Made by a program: the position numbers and the translations under genes. Positions 9,261 to 19,347 of a stretch of DNA of 64,000 nucleotides are shown here, one piece after another. The stretch is from NCBI RefSeq assembly GCF_019634845.1, contig NZ_JAHCAQ010000001.1:267235-331234 (forward strand). Direction: 5' to 3'. Numbering within the stretch: position 1 is the stretch's first letter; the number at the start of each line of letters is the position of its first letter. The stretch is from Dokdonella sp. GTDB lineage: Bacteria; Pseudomonadota; Gammaproteobacteria; Xanthomonadales; Rhodanobacteraceae. Under the pieces are notes generated by a model. That model searched no databases, was not told where the DNA came from, and worked only from the letters and a program-made list of their open reading frames with translations.

Positions 9261-12200
9261 TCAGGCCGCCACCCGTGCGCCGAGCGTGCGCAGCAGGTCG
9301 GTGGCGGCGCGCAGGCGTTCGGCGCTGCCTTCGAGCGGCATCCTGAATTTGAGCTTGTCGGGGCCGTCGAGTGCGTATACGCGCGGCTGCGACTGGATCA
9401 AGCGGATCACCGCCAGCGGTTCGATCGCCGGTTGCGGCTGGAAGATCACGCGACCGCCCTGCGCGCCGAGTTCGAGCTTGCGGATGCCCAGCGGCGTCGC
9501 CGCGAGCTTGAGCGAGGTGACCGCGAACAGTTGCTTGACCGCATCGGGCAGCAGGCCGAAACGGTCGACCATCTCCACTTGCAGTCCGCGCAGCTCCTCA
9601 TCGTTGCGCGCGCTGGCGATGCGTTTGTACAGCGTCAGCCGCGTGTTGACGTCGGGCAGGTAGTCGTCGGGGATGAGCGCGGGGATGTTGAGCGCGATGT
9701 CGGCCTCGTTGCTGCTGGTGAGCTCGAAGTCGGGCACCTTGCCGGTTTTCAGCGCGCGGACCGCGCGATCGAGCATTTCGGTGTAGAGCGCAAAGCCGAC
9801 TTCCTCGATCTGGCCCGATTGTTCCTCGCCGAGCAGCTCGCCGGCGCCGCGGATCTCCAGGTCATGGGTGGCCAGCGTGAAGCCGGCGCCGAGTTCGTCA
9901 AGCGAGGCCAGCGCCTCGAGGCGCTTCTCGGCATCGGCGGTGATCGCGCGACCCTCGGGCACCATGAGGTAGGCATAGGCGCGGTGATGCGAGCGACCGA
10001 CGCGGCCACGCAACTGGTGGAGCTGGGCCAGGCCGAAGCGGTCGGCGCGGTTGATGATGATCGTGTTGGCGCTGGGTACGTCGATGCCCGATTCGATGAT
10101 CGTGGTCGCCACCAGCACGTTGAAGCGCTGGCGGTAGAAGTCGAGCATGATCTGCTCGAGATCCTTGTCGGGCATCTGGCCGTGGGCGTAGCGGATGCGC
10201 GCCTCGGGCATGAGCTCGGCCAGTTCGCGCGCGGTCCTTTCGATCGTCTCCACGTCGTTGTGGACGAAGTAGACCTGGCCACCGCGCGCGTGCTCGCGTT
10301 GCATGGCCTCGCGGATCGTGGCGCTGTCGTAGGGGCCGATGAAGGTCTGCACCGCGAGGCGATTGGCCGGCGGCGTGGCGATGATCGACAGGTCGCGCAG
10401 TCCGGTCATCGCGAGGTTGAGCGTGCGCGGGATCGGTGTGGCGGTGAGCGTGAGCACGTCGACTTCGGCGCGCAGCTTCTTGAGCGCCTCCTTCTGGCGT
10501 ACGCCGAAACGCTGCTCCTCGTCGATCACGACCAGGCCCAGGTCCTTGAAGCGCACCTCGTCCTGCACGAGCTTGTGGGTGCCGATCATCACGTCGACCT
10601 CGCCGGCGGCGAGACGGTCGAGCGCGGTGCGCATGTCGCGCGGCGACTTGAAACGCGACAGTACCTCGACGCGGACCGGCCAGTCGGCGAAACGGTCGCG
10701 GAAGTTCTGGTAGTGCTGCTGCGCCAGCAGCGTGGTCGGTGCCAGCACCGCCACCTGGCGGCCGGCCGTGGCGGTGGCGAAGGCCGCGCGCAGCGCCACC
10801 TCGGTCTTGCCGAAGCCGACGTCGCCGCAAACCACGCGGTCCATCGGTCGCGGCGAGGCCAGATCATCGAGCACGGCGGCGATCGCGGCGCTCTGGTCGG
10901 GCGTTTCCTCGAACGGGAAGGTGGCGCCGAACTGCTCGATGAGCGCACGGTCGATCGGCAGCGCCACGCCGCGGCGGGCTTCGCGCTGGGCGTAGATCGC
11001 GAGCAGCTCGGCAGCGGCGTCGCGCACCTTCTGCGCAGCCTTCTTGCGCGCGCGCTCCCAGGCGTCGCCGCCGAGCGCGTGCAGCGGCGCCAGCTCGGGC
11101 GCCGTGCCCGAGTAGCGCGACACGAGGTGCAGTTGGGCGACCGGCACGTAGAGCTTGTCGCCCTTGGCGTATTCGATGGCGAGGAACTCGGCCGGCTCCT
11201 CGCCGTATTGCTGGCGGCCGCCGACATCGAGCTTGATGAGGCCCTGGTAGCGCCCCACGCCGTGATCGACGTGCACGATCGGCGCCCCGATCGACAGCTC
11301 CGCCAGGTCGCGCAGCACCGCCTCGGGGTCGCGCGCGGCACGCTTGCGGCGCCGCGCCTGTTGCGCGCGCTCGCCGTAGAGCTCACGTTCGGTGAGCACC
11401 GTGAGCGCGGGCTGGGACAGCGCAAAGCCCTGCTCGAGCGGCGCCACCGTGATACCGAAGCGCTGCCCGGCGCCGGGCGATGCCGATGGCGCCGCGGTCG
11501 GCTCCGCAGCCGCAAGCCCCGGGCGCGCGGCGTGGTCGGGCTGGACGGCGGCGGTGTCCGCGACGAAGTCGCGCCACGAGACGACCGGCATCGGTCGCAA
11601 CTGCGCCTGCGCCAGCTGCTCGATGAGCGCCTCGCGGCGTCCGGGCGAATCAACCGCGAGCAGTACGCGGCCGGGGTAGGCGGCGAGGAATTGCCGCAGC
11701 GCCACGCCGGGTTCCTCGCCCTTGCGATTGAGCGGCAGCATCGGTGCCGGCTGGGTGCCCAGATCGGTCGCATGCGCGCCCTGCGCGGTGGCGACGGCGG
11801 CATCGTCGCCGGCGCGTGCGATCACGTCGACGCGCAGCGCGGCGTTGAGCCGTTCGCGCAGTTGCTGCGGTGGCAGGTACAGCTCGCCGGGCGGCAGTAC
11901 CGGGCGCTCGAGGTCGTGCGCCCGTTGCTCGTAGCGCGTGGTGGTCTGTGTCCAGAAGCCCTCGCTGGCCTCGAGTGCGCCGGCGCCGAGCACGAACAGC
12001 GCCTCGCCGGGCAGGTAGTCGAACAGCGTCTCGGTATGCTCGAAGAACAGCGGCAGGTAGTACTCGATGCCGGCCGGCGCACCGCCTTCCTTGATGTCCT
12101 GGTAGAGCGGACAGCGCCGCGGATCGAGCGCAAAGCGCTCGCGCAGCGTGTTGCGGAAGGCCTTGGCCGAGTCCTCGGTCAGCGGGAACTCGCGCGCGGG

Positions 12201-12845
12201 CAGCAGGCGCACGGTGTCGACCTTGTGCTGCGAGCGCTGTGTCTCGGGATCGAAACTGCGGATCGACTCGATTTCCTCGTCGAACAGCTCGATGCGGTAG
12301 GGCGTGGGGCTGCCCATCGGGTAGAGGTCGAGCAAGGCGCCGCGGATCGCGAAGTCGCCCGGCTCGTTGACCTGCGGCACGTTGCGATAGCCGGCCGCGG
12401 CGAGGCGGCGCTGCTCGGTGCCGAGGTCGAGGCGCTCGCGCACGCCGAGCATGAGGCTCGATGCCGCCAGGTAGCTGCGCGGTGCGAGGCGCTGCATCAG
12501 CGTCGCCGCCGGCACCACGAGCACGCCGCGCCTGAGCGCCGGCAGGCGGTACAGCGTCGCCACGCGCTGCGAGACGATGTCGGCATGCGGCGAGAACAGG
12601 TCGTAGGGCAGTGTTTCCCAGTCGGGAAACTGCAATACCTCGAGCCCGCTGCCGGCGAATACCGCGATCTCGGCTTCGAGTGCATGGGCGGCATGGGTGT
12701 CGCGCGTGACCACGACGATGAGCCCGTCGCGCGCGCTGCCGGCGCGTGCGAGCGCGAGCGCGAGTGCCGAGCCATGCGGCGCGAGCCACTGGCGGCGTTG
12801 CCGGGGCGAGGTCGGTAGCGGTGGCTGGAGCAGGGGCGAGTTCAT
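9261..12845 (-). CDS. mfd: Transcription-repair coupling factor Mfd
   Basis: A 1194-residue Mfd, slightly longer than E. coli's 1148. Order of domains: UvrB-homology region at the N-terminus (PHGSALALALARAG, WETLPYDLFSPH), RNA polymerase-interacting Tudor/CarD-like module (IVHVDHGVGRYQGL), then the RecG-like translocase with Walker A GDVGFGKTEVALRAAF, Walker B VVIDEEQRFGVRQKE, motif VI QLRGRVGRSHHRAY, and a C-terminal autoinhibitory domain. It displaces stalled RNA polymerase and recruits UvrA/UvrB. A Pro/Ala/Ser linker near residue 450 accounts for part of the extra length. A second excision-repair gene, uvrC, lies at 34.7 kb. Confidence 0.97.
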   Translation of the reverse strand: MNSPLLQPPLPTSPRQRRQWLAPHGSALALALARAGSARDGLIVVVTRDTHAAHALEAEIAVFAGSGLEVLQFPDWETLPYDLFSPHADIVSQRVATLYRLPALRRGVLVVPAATLMQRLAPRSYLAASSLMLGVRERLDLGTEQRRLAAAGYRNVPQVNEPGDFAIRGALLDLYPMGSPTPYRIELFDEEIESIRSFDPETQRSQHKVDTVRLLPAREFPLTEDSAKAFRNTLRERFALDPRRCPLYQDIKEGGAPAGIEYYLPLFFEHTETLFDYLPGEALFVLGAGALEASEGFWTQTTTRYEQRAHDLERPVLPPGELYLPPQQLRERLNAALRVDVIARAGDDAAVATAQGAHATDLGTQPAPMLPLNRKGEEPGVALRQFLAAYPGRVLLAVDSPGRREALIEQLAQAQLRPMPVVSWRDFVADTAAVQPDHAARPGLAAAEPTAAPSASPGAGQRFGITVAPLEQGFALSQPALTVLTERELYGERAQQARRRKRAARDPEAVLRDLAELSIGAPIVHVDHGVGRYQGLIKLDVGGRQQYGEEPAEFLAIEYAKGDKLYVPVAQLHLVSRYSGTAPELAPLHALGGDAWERARKKAAQKVRDAAAELLAIYAQREARRGVALPIDRALIEQFGATFPFEETPDQSAAIAAVLDDLASPRPMDRVVCGDVGFGKTEVALRAAFATATAGRQVAVLAPTTLLAQQHYQNFRDRFADWPVRVEVLSRFKSPRDMRTALDRLAAGEVDVMIGTHKLVQDEVRFKDLGLVVIDEEQRFGVRQKEALKKLRAEVDVLTLTATPIPRTLNLAMTGLRDLSIIATPPANRLAVQTFIGPYDSATIREAMQREHARGGQVYFVHNDVETIERTARELAELMPEARIRYAHGQMPDKDLEQIMLDFYRQRFNVLVATTIIESGIDVPSANTIIINRADRFGLAQLHQLRGRVGRSHHRAYAYLMVPEGRAITADAEKRLEALASLDELGAGFTLATHDLEIRGAGELLGEEQSGQIEEVGFALYTEMLDRAVRALKTGKVPDFELTSSNEADIALNIPALIPDDYLPDVNTRLTLYKRIASARNDEELRGLQVEMVDRFGLLPDAVKQLFAVTSLKLAATPLGIRKLELGAQGGRVIFQPQPAIEPLAVIRLIQSQPRVYALDGPDKLKFRMPLEGSAERLRAATDLLRTLGARVAA

Positions 12846-13040
12846 CGATGGGTGCCGCGGCGGGACATTCCGCGCGCCGCGACAAGGCGAGCCAAACCGG
12901 CATTTTAGCCGGTCGCCCGCGCGCAGCGTAAGCGCGGGCGCCGGCGGCTGGCCTTTACCGCGCGTTTACGCCACGCGCGGCGAAGCGATCGCCGCAATCG
13001 GCGAGAATGGCGCAATGCAACGACGAGGAGCGGGCCGGGC

Positions 13041-14162
13041 ATGAGGTCCAGGCGTTGGCAGCTGTGCACCTGTGCCGTGGCGCTGTGGGCGCTGGCGGCC
13101 TGTTCGCGCGAGAGGGCGCCGCCCCGGACTGCCTCCGTGCCCGTCACGGTCACGCGCGCGGTCACGCGCGACCTGCCGATCGTGGTCAGCGCACCCGGCA
13201 CGGTGGAGGCGATCAATGCGGTCGCGGTCAAGTCGCGCGTCGACGGCCAGTTGCTCGAGGCGCTGGTCGGCGATGGCGCCGAGGTGGCGGCGGGCCAGCT
13301 CCTGTTCCGCATCGATCCGCGTCCGGCACAGGCCGCGCTGCAGCAGGCGCAGGCGGCGCTCGCGCGTGATCGCGCCACGCTGGTGCAGGCGCGCTCGCAG
13401 GTCGAACGCTACCGCGACGTCGCGGCCAAGGGCTATCTCTCGGCCGATCAGATGGAGCAGTACCGCACCAATCTCGGTGTGGCGCAGGCGGCGGTCAAGG
13501 TCGACGAAGCCAACCTCGAGGCGGCGCGCCTGACGCTCGGCTACACGCAGATCCATGCACCGATGGCCGGCCGCCTCGGTCGCATCGCCGTGCAGCCCGG
13601 CAATCTCGTCAAGGCCAACGACAGCACGGCCCTGGTCACGCTCAACCAGATCGAACCGATTTACGTCAGCTTCGCCCTGCCGGGCAGCCAGGTGGGCCGC
13701 GTGCTGGCGGCGCAGCAGGCCGCGCCGCTGCTCGTGCTGGCGAGCGCGCCCGGCATTGCGCCGCCGGTCGAGGGGCACCTGGCCTTCGTCGACAATGCGG
13801 TCGACAGTGCCAGCGGCACGATCCGCCTGCGCGGCGAGTTCGCCAACGCGGGCCATGTGCTGTGGCCGGGCCAGCTCGTCAGCGTCGAACTCACGCTGGG
13901 CCATGATGCCAACGCCGTGGTGCTGCCGGCCAAGGCCGTGCAGAACGGTCCGCACGGCAGCTACGTGTATCTGGTGCGGCCCGATCGCAGCGCGCTGCAG
14001 CGGCCGGTCACGGTGGCGCGCGTGCACGAGGGTGTCGCGATCATCGAACAGGGCGTCGCCGATGGCGACCTCGTGGTGCTCGATGGCCAGTCGCGGGTGC
14101 AGGACGGCAGCGAGCTGAAATTCGATGCGGACGCTGCCAGCGCGGCAGATTCGCGGCCGTGA
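13041..14162 (+). CDS. RND efflux periplasmic adaptor lipoprotein (MdtA-like)
   Basis: A 373-residue membrane-fusion protein. The N-terminus has a lipoprotein signal with LAAC at residues 18-21, so the mature protein should be anchored to the inner membrane by lipid. The lipoyl half-motifs flank a coiled-coil hairpin rich in QAQAAL repeats, followed by the beta-barrel (YTQIHAPMAGRLGR, LVTLNQIEPIYVSFALP) and membrane-proximal region. It bridges the RND pump encoded next to an outer-membrane channel. GAGGAG lies upstream of ATG 13041. The pump gene overlaps its last codons by four bases (GTGA), implying translational coupling. No outer-membrane factor gene follows, so a shared TolC-like protein is presumably used. 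Confidence 0.92.
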   Translation: MRSRRWQLCTCAVALWALAACSRERAPPRTASVPVTVTRAVTRDLPIVVSAPGTVEAINAVAVKSRVDGQLLEALVGDGAEVAAGQLLFRIDPRPAQAALQQAQAALARDRATLVQARSQVERYRDVAAKGYLSADQMEQYRTNLGVAQAAVKVDEANLEAARLTLGYTQIHAPMAGRLGRIAVQPGNLVKANDSTALVTLNQIEPIYVSFALPGSQVGRVLAAQQAAPLLVLASAPGIAPPVEGHLAFVDNAVDSASGTIRLRGEFANAGHVLWPGQLVSVELTLGHDANAVVLPAKAVQNGPHGSYVYLVRPDRSALQRPVTVARVHEGVAIIEQGVADGDLVVLDGQSRVQDGSELKFDADAASAADSRP

Positions 14163-17100
14163 ACATCTCCGCGCTGTTCGTGCGGCGCCCGGTCATGACC
14201 ACGCTGGTCATGCTCGGCATCGTCGTGTTCGGCATCGTCGGCTATCGCGCGTTGCCGGTGGCCGCGCTGCCCAACGTCGACTTCCCGACGATCTCGGTCA
14301 ATGCGAGCCTGCCCGGCGCCTCGCCGGCGACGATGGCGTCGGCGGTGGCAACACCGCTCGAAAAGCAGTTTTCGACGATCCCCGCGATCGACTCGATGAC
14401 CTCGCAGAGCTCGCTGGGCTCGACCAACATCACGCTGCAGTTCGCGCTCGACCGCAACATCGATGCCGCCGCGCAGGATGTGCAGGCGGCCATTTCCTCG
14501 GCCCTGCGCCAGTTGCCGCCGCAGATGACCTCGCCGCCGACGCTGCGCAAGGTCAATCCGGCCGAATCGCCGATCTTCTTCATCGCGTTCACTTCGAGCA
14601 CGATGCGCCTGTCGGCACTCAACGAGTACGCCGAGAACACGCTGGCGCAGCGCATCTCGATGGTCGGCGGCGTGGCCCAGGTCAATGTGTGGGGTTCACA
14701 GAAGTATGCGGTGCGCATCGATCTCGACCCGCATGCGCTGGCCGCGCGTGGCCTGGGCATCGACACCATCGCCGGCGCGGTCGGTCGCGGCAACGTCAAC
14801 CTGCCGACCGGCACGCTGTATGGTCCCGACCGCGTCTACAACGTCATGGTCGATGGCCAGATGCACGACGCGGCTGCGTTCGGCGAGCTCATCGTCAGTT
14901 ATCGCGATGGCGCGCCGGTGCGGCTGCGCGACGTGGCGCGGGTCTACGACGGCGTGCAGAACGACAAGGGCGGTGCGCTGCTCAACGGCGAGCGCGGCAT
15001 CGTGCTGGCGGTGCAGAAGCAGCCCGGCGCCAACACGATCCAGGTCGTCGACGACATCCGCGCGCTGTTGCCGGGCTTCGAGCGCACGCTGCCCGCGGGC
15101 GCGAAACTGGAGATCATGTACGACCGCTCGCAGAGCATCCGCGAGTCCGTCGACGAGGTGAAGTTCAGCCTCATGCTGGCGTTGGCGCTGGTGGTGCTGG
15201 TGATCTTCCTGTTCCTGCGCAATCTGTCGGCCACGCTGATTCCTTCGCTCGCGCTGCCGATGTCGATCGTCGGCACGTTCGCGGTGATGTACGCATTCGA
15301 TTTCTCGATCGACAACCTGTCGCTGATGGCGTTGACGCTGGCGGTCGGCTTCGTGGTGGACGACGCGATCGTCATGCTCGAGAACATCGCCCGCCACATG
15401 GAGATGGGCAAGGATCGGCTGCGCGCGACGCTCGACGGCGCACGCGAAGTCGGCTTCACGATCGTGTCGATGACGCTGTCACTGGCCGCGGTGTTCATCC
15501 CGGTGGTGTTCATGGGCGGCATCATCGGGCGCTTGCTGCGCGAGTTCTCGGTGACGATCGTTGCCGCGGTGCTGGTGTCGGGCCTGGTGTCGCTGACGCT
15601 GACGCCGATGCTGTGCAGCCGCTGGCTGCAGGCGCCACAGTCGATTCGTCACGGCCCGCTATACCAGTGGAGCGAGCGCGCCTACGAGCGCGTGCAAGCC
15701 GGCTACCGCCACACGCTCGAGGCCTGCGTGAACCATCCGCGCGCGGTGCTCGGCCTGTTCCTCGCGCTGATCATCGCCACCGGGGTGCTCATCGTGCGGG
15801 TGCCCAAGGGCTTCCTGCCCAACGACGACACCGGCCAGATCTTCGTTTCCACCCAGGGCGCGCAGGACATCGGCTTCGAGGCCATGCTCGAAAAGCAGCG
15901 CGCGGCGATCGACATCATCCGCGCCGATCCCAATGTCGCCTACGTGATGGCCTTCGTCGGTGCCGGCTTTGGCGGCGGCGCGCTCAACCAGGGCCGGCTC
16001 ATCGTCAATCTCAAGCCGATGGGGCAGCGGCTCGGTGCCGATGCGGTGGTGCAGCGGCTGCGCCCCAAGCTGCAGGGCATTCCCGGTCTGCAGGCGTTTC
16101 CGCAAAACCTGCCGCTGATCCGCATCGGCGGCCGCCCGACCAACAGCGTCTACCAGTTTGCGCTGCAGGACACCGACACGCGCCAGCTGTTCGAGTGGAC
16201 GCCGCGCGTGGTCGCCGCGCTGGCCAGGCAGCGCGGATTCCTCGATGTGAGCAGCGACATGCTCATCGCCAATCCGCAGCTCGACGTGACGATCGACCGC
16301 GACGCGGCGGCGGCCTACGGCGTGACGCCGCAGGCGATCGAGACCGCGCTGTACCAGGCCTTCGGTCCGGCCCAGGTGTCGACGATCTACACCGACTCCG
16401 ACCAGTTCTGGGTGCTGATGCAGGTCGATCCGCAGCTGCAGGCCGACCCCGCGGTGCTGTCGTCGATCTACCTGACGCCGACGCAGGCGCCGGGCGGTGC
16501 CGCCGGGGCCGTACCCCCGGCGCAGCTCGTGCCGCTGTCGGCGGTGACGCGCACCGGCCAGTCGGTCGGCGCCGCCACGATCAACCACCTCGGCCAGGTG
16601 CCGGCGACCACGGTGTCATTCAATCTCGAGCCCGGCATGGCGCTGAGCGATGCGGTGGCGACGATCGACCGCGTGGTGGCCGAACTCAAGCTGCCCGAGA
16701 CGATCAGTGCTTCGCTGCAGGGTACCGCGCAGTCGTTCCAGGCCTCGGTGGCGGGCATGGGCATGCTGCTGTTGCTGGCCGTGTTCGTGATTTACCTCGT
16801 GCTCGGCATCCTCTACGAGAGCTTCATCCACCCGTTGACGATCCTGTCGGGCCTGCCCACGGCCGTGTTCGGCGCCCTGCTCACGCTGCTCGTGTTCGGC
16901 CGCGAGCTCGACCTGTACGGCGCGGTCGGGCTCATCATGCTGATCGGCATCGTCAAGAAGAACGCGATCATGATGATCGACTTCGCACTCGACAGGCAGC
17001 GCGCGGGCGAGGATGCGCGCCACGCGATCGTCGATGCCAGCGTGATCCGCTTCCGGCCGATCATGATGACGACGTTCGCCGCGCTGATGGGCACGCTGCC

Positions 17101-17290
17101 GATCGCGCTCGGCGTCGGCGCCGGCGCCGAGGCGCGGCGACCACTCGGCCTCGCGGTGGTCGGCGGCCTCGTCACCTCGCAGCTCCTCACGCTCTACATC
17201 ACGCCGGTGATCTACCTGTATTTCGAGCGCCTGCAGGAGCGGCTGCGTGGGCGCCGCGCCCGCGCCTCAGCGCCGGCGCAGGCGGTGTGA
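14159..17290 (+). CDS. RND multidrug efflux transporter permease (MdtB/MuxB-like)
   Basis: A 1043-residue HAE-1 type RND pump with the duplicated layout of twelve membrane helices and two large periplasmic loops. Signatures are VRRPVMTTLVMLGIVVFG at TM1, ALPNVDFPTI, the proton-relay VDDAIVMLENI in TM4, and the second-half equivalent LIGIVKKNAIMMIDFA. The ALPNVDFP start resembles MdtB/MdtC/MuxB rather than AcrB. The GTG start at 14159 overlaps the adaptor stop. Only one pump gene is present, so it probably works as a homotrimer, unlike the MdtBC heterotrimer. Its 3' end overlaps the convergent GNAT gene by 24 bases. Substrates are unknown. Confidence 0.92.
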   Translation: MNISALFVRRPVMTTLVMLGIVVFGIVGYRALPVAALPNVDFPTISVNASLPGASPATMASAVATPLEKQFSTIPAIDSMTSQSSLGSTNITLQFALDRNIDAAAQDVQAAISSALRQLPPQMTSPPTLRKVNPAESPIFFIAFTSSTMRLSALNEYAENTLAQRISMVGGVAQVNVWGSQKYAVRIDLDPHALAARGLGIDTIAGAVGRGNVNLPTGTLYGPDRVYNVMVDGQMHDAAAFGELIVSYRDGAPVRLRDVARVYDGVQNDKGGALLNGERGIVLAVQKQPGANTIQVVDDIRALLPGFERTLPAGAKLEIMYDRSQSIRESVDEVKFSLMLALALVVLVIFLFLRNLSATLIPSLALPMSIVGTFAVMYAFDFSIDNLSLMALTLAVGFVVDDAIVMLENIARHMEMGKDRLRATLDGAREVGFTIVSMTLSLAAVFIPVVFMGGIIGRLLREFSVTIVAAVLVSGLVSLTLTPMLCSRWLQAPQSIRHGPLYQWSERAYERVQAGYRHTLEACVNHPRAVLGLFLALIIATGVLIVRVPKGFLPNDDTGQIFVSTQGAQDIGFEAMLEKQRAAIDIIRADPNVAYVMAFVGAGFGGGALNQGRLIVNLKPMGQRLGADAVVQRLRPKLQGIPGLQAFPQNLPLIRIGGRPTNSVYQFALQDTDTRQLFEWTPRVVAALARQRGFLDVSSDMLIANPQLDVTIDRDAAAAYGVTPQAIETALYQAFGPAQVSTIYTDSDQFWVLMQVDPQLQADPAVLSSIYLTPTQAPGGAAGAVPPAQLVPLSAVTRTGQSVGAATINHLGQVPATTVSFNLEPGMALSDAVATIDRVVAELKLPETISASLQGTAQSFQASVAGMGMLLLLAVFVIYLVLGILYESFIHPLTILSGLPTAVFGALLTLLVFGRELDLYGAVGLIMLIGIVKKNAIMMIDFALDRQRAGEDARHAIVDASVIRFRPIMMTTFAALMGTLPIALGVGAGAEARRPLGLAVVGGLVTSQLLTLYITPVIYLYFERLQERLRGRRARASAPAQAV

Positions 17291-17830
17291 CAGGTCGAAG
17301 CGCACGCGCACCACGCCGGGTTCGTCCTCACTCGCCTCGCGGGTGGCGCCCAAGCGCCGCGAGAACTCGAGCATCTGCGTGTTCTGCGCCAGCACCGTAC
17401 CCCACAGGCTGGCGACGCCGCGCTGCCGCGCCTCGCGCACGAGCCGATGCATGAGCGCGCGCCCGAGGCCATGTCCGGCCAGGGTCGGGTCGGTGATCAC
17501 GGCGAACTCGGCGCCACTGCCGACCGCATCGACGAAGAAGCGCGCCTCGCCGCGGATCTCGCCGTCCTCGTCGAGCACCACATAGGCGGCGCCGACGGCG
17601 GGATCGACGGTGGCGAAGCGCGTGGCCGCCTCCAGCGACAGCTCATTGATGCGGTGAAACGTGCGCTGGCGCACCTGCTCGGGGTCGAGGCGCTGGAAAG
17701 CGCGTTGCAGGGCCGGCACGTCGCTCGGGTGGATCGCGCGCAGGCGGTAGAGGCGGCCGTCACGCGCGCGGAACGCACGGCCGCGCGTGGGCGAGCGGCG
17801 GGTGGCGGCGGGCGGGCGCGGCGTCGACAT
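17267..17830 (-). CDS. GNAT family N-acetyltransferase
   Basis: A 187-residue GNAT protein. The acetyl-CoA loop is visible as ITDPTLAGHGLGRALMHRLVREARQRG, and the N-terminal half (YRLRAIHPSDVPALQRAFQRL, VRQRTFH) resembles the acetyltransferase domain of protein lysine acetyltransferases of the Pat type, though the ATP-grasp-like regulatory domains of Pat are absent. The acceptor is unknown. The last 24 bases overlap the convergent RND pump gene, so antisense interference between the two transcripts is possible. The N-terminal 20 residues are Pro/Arg-rich and the true start could be internal. Confidence 0.8.
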   Translation of the reverse strand: MSTPRPPAATRRSPTRGRAFRARDGRLYRLRAIHPSDVPALQRAFQRLDPEQVRQRTFHRINELSLEAATRFATVDPAVGAAYVVLDEDGEIRGEARFFVDAVGSGAEFAVITDPTLAGHGLGRALMHRLVREARQRGVASLWGTVLAQNTQMLEFSRRLGATREASEDEPGVVRVRFDLSHRLRRR

Positions 17831-17955
17831 GCGCGGCAGCGGCGGTCAAACAGGCCGCCAGCATGCCACGGCGCGACGCCAGCGTCGCGCGTGGCGCATA
17901 ATGGCGGGGTTCGCGCATCGCCGGGGGCGGCGCGACCCACTGGGTTGGGGACGAC

Positions 17956-18330
17956 ATGAGCCACCAAGCAAGCGGCATGCGTGATGCCGATCTGGACGAC
18001 CTGTGCGCGCGCTGGCCCGGCGCGACGCGCGCGATCAAGTGGGAAGTGGACCTGGTGTGGAGCGTGGCCGGCAAGATGTTCGTCGCCCTGTGCACGCTCG
18101 GCCCCGACCGCGGCCGGCTGTCGTTCAAGGTCGAACCCGAGCAGTACGCCGCGCTCAGCGGCCGACCGGGCATGATGCCGGCGCCCTACACCGGCAGCAT
18201 GTTCTGGATCAGCGTGACCGAGCCCGAGCGGTTCTCGACCGCCGATCTTGCGGCCTGGGTACGCGGTTCCTACGACCTCGTGCGGGCCACGCTGCCGAAG
18301 AAGACCCAGGACGCACTCGACGCGTCGTGA
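17956..18330 (+). CDS. MmcQ/YjbR family protein
   Basis: A 124-residue protein with the CyaY-like YjbR fold. Recognisable features are CARWPGATRAIKWEVDLVWSV, GKMFVALCTL, SFKVEPEQYAAL and the C-terminal LVRATLPKKTQ. Members bind DNA weakly in some reports, but no established cellular function exists. ATG 17956 has a GGGG purine run upstream. It is followed 67 bases later by the CDF transporter on the same strand and is divergent from the GNAT gene. Confidence 0.87.
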   Translation: MSHQASGMRDADLDDLCARWPGATRAIKWEVDLVWSVAGKMFVALCTLGPDRGRLSFKVEPEQYAALSGRPGMMPAPYTGSMFWISVTEPERFSTADLAAWVRGSYDLVRATLPKKTQDALDAS

Positions 18331-18397
18331 AACCTGCCACGATGCGCGCCGCGCTTGCGGCGCCGACGTCCCCATTCCCCCTGCCAGCCCCTGTCCC

Positions 18398-19306
18398 ATG
18401 TCGACCCAGGCCGATTCGCTCAAGACGATCTTCTACGCGCTCGGTGCCAATTTCGCGATCTTCCTCACCAAGGCCGGGGCCGCCGCCGCCACCGGTTCGG
18501 GCGCGATGTTTGCCGAGGCCGTGCATTCGCTGGCCGACTGCGCCAACCAGCTGTTGCTGCTGCTCGGACTGCGCAGCGCGCGGCGTGCCGCTTCCGAGGA
18601 GCATCCGCTCGGCGAGGGCAAGGCCGTGTACTTCTGGTCGTTCCTCGTCGCGCTGCTGCTGTTCTCGGTCGGCGGCGCGTTCTCGATCTGGGAAGGTCTG
18701 CACAAGCTCTCGCATCCCGAGCCGTTGCGCTGGCCGTGGCTTGCGATCGGCGTGCTCGGCTTCGGTGTCGTCGCCGAGAGCCTGTCGATGTGGGGCTGCC
18801 TGCGCGAGGTCAACAAGGCGCGTGGCGACAAGAGCCTGTGGCGCTGGTTCCGCGACAGCCGCCAGAGCGAGCTCATCGTCGTGTTCGGCGAGGATTTCGC
18901 CGCCTTGTGCGGCCTGAGCTTCGCACTCGCAGCGGTGAGCCTCACCGCGATCACCGGCAATCCGCTCTACGACGCCGCGGGCACGCTCGCGATCGGCGTG
19001 CTGCTGGTGCTGGTCGCGATCTTCATCGCGATCGAGGTCAAGGCACTGCTGATCGGGCAGAGCGCCGACGCCGAACTGCGGCGGGACCTGCGGGCGTTCC
19101 TCGACGCGCGCGACGAAATCGCCGAGGTCTATCGCCTCATCACGCTGCAGCTCGGTCCCGACGTGATGGTGGCGATCAAGGCGCGCATGCAGGGCGCTGC
19201 CAGCGGCGACGAGCTGATCGCCGCGATCAATGCGGTGGAACGCGACCTGAAGGCGCGCTTCGCCCAGGTGCGCTGGTCATTCTTCGAGCCCGATATCGCC
19301 GATTGA
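18398..19306 (+). CDS. Cation diffusion facilitator (CDF) family transporter
   Basis: A 302-residue CDF protein with the usual N-terminal membrane helices and a cytoplasmic C-terminal domain. The metal-site pattern HSLAD occurs in TM2 (MFAEAVHSLADCANQ) and the paired aspartate in TM5 (LYDAAGTLAIG). The HPLGEGKAVYFWSF stretch between helices is typical of the subgroup related to human SLC30A9. It probably exports zinc or another divalent cation in exchange for protons; the metal cannot be deduced. Start ATG 18398 begins MSTQADSLKTIFYALGAN; the open frame extends upstream into yjbR but that part is not protein-like. Confidence 0.88.
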   Translation: MSTQADSLKTIFYALGANFAIFLTKAGAAAATGSGAMFAEAVHSLADCANQLLLLLGLRSARRAASEEHPLGEGKAVYFWSFLVALLLFSVGGAFSIWEGLHKLSHPEPLRWPWLAIGVLGFGVVAESLSMWGCLREVNKARGDKSLWRWFRDSRQSELIVVFGEDFAALCGLSFALAAVSLTAITGNPLYDAAGTLAIGVLLVLVAIFIAIEVKALLIGQSADAELRRDLRAFLDARDEIAEVYRLITLQLGPDVMVAIKARMQGAASGDELIAAINAVERDLKARFAQVRWSFFEPDIAD

Positions 19307-19347
19307 GCCGCGTCAGGCCCGGTGCCACCCGTGCGGGTACGCCACGC

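Noticed and set aside
9083-9346. Continuation of the AbrB-like frame to 9346
   Set aside because: After about 9083 it becomes Arg/His-rich and overlaps the 3' end of mfd; the coding signal is in the +1 frame instead.
9432-12818. Long open frame on the plus strand opposite mfd
   Set aside because: It is a GC-rich antisense shadow: low-complexity Arg/His/Gln/Leu composition with no domain, while the minus strand encodes complete Mfd.
14125-17454. Long alternative frame within the RND pump gene
   Set aside because: Arg/Ala-rich out-of-frame reading; the frame starting at 14159 carries all RND motifs.
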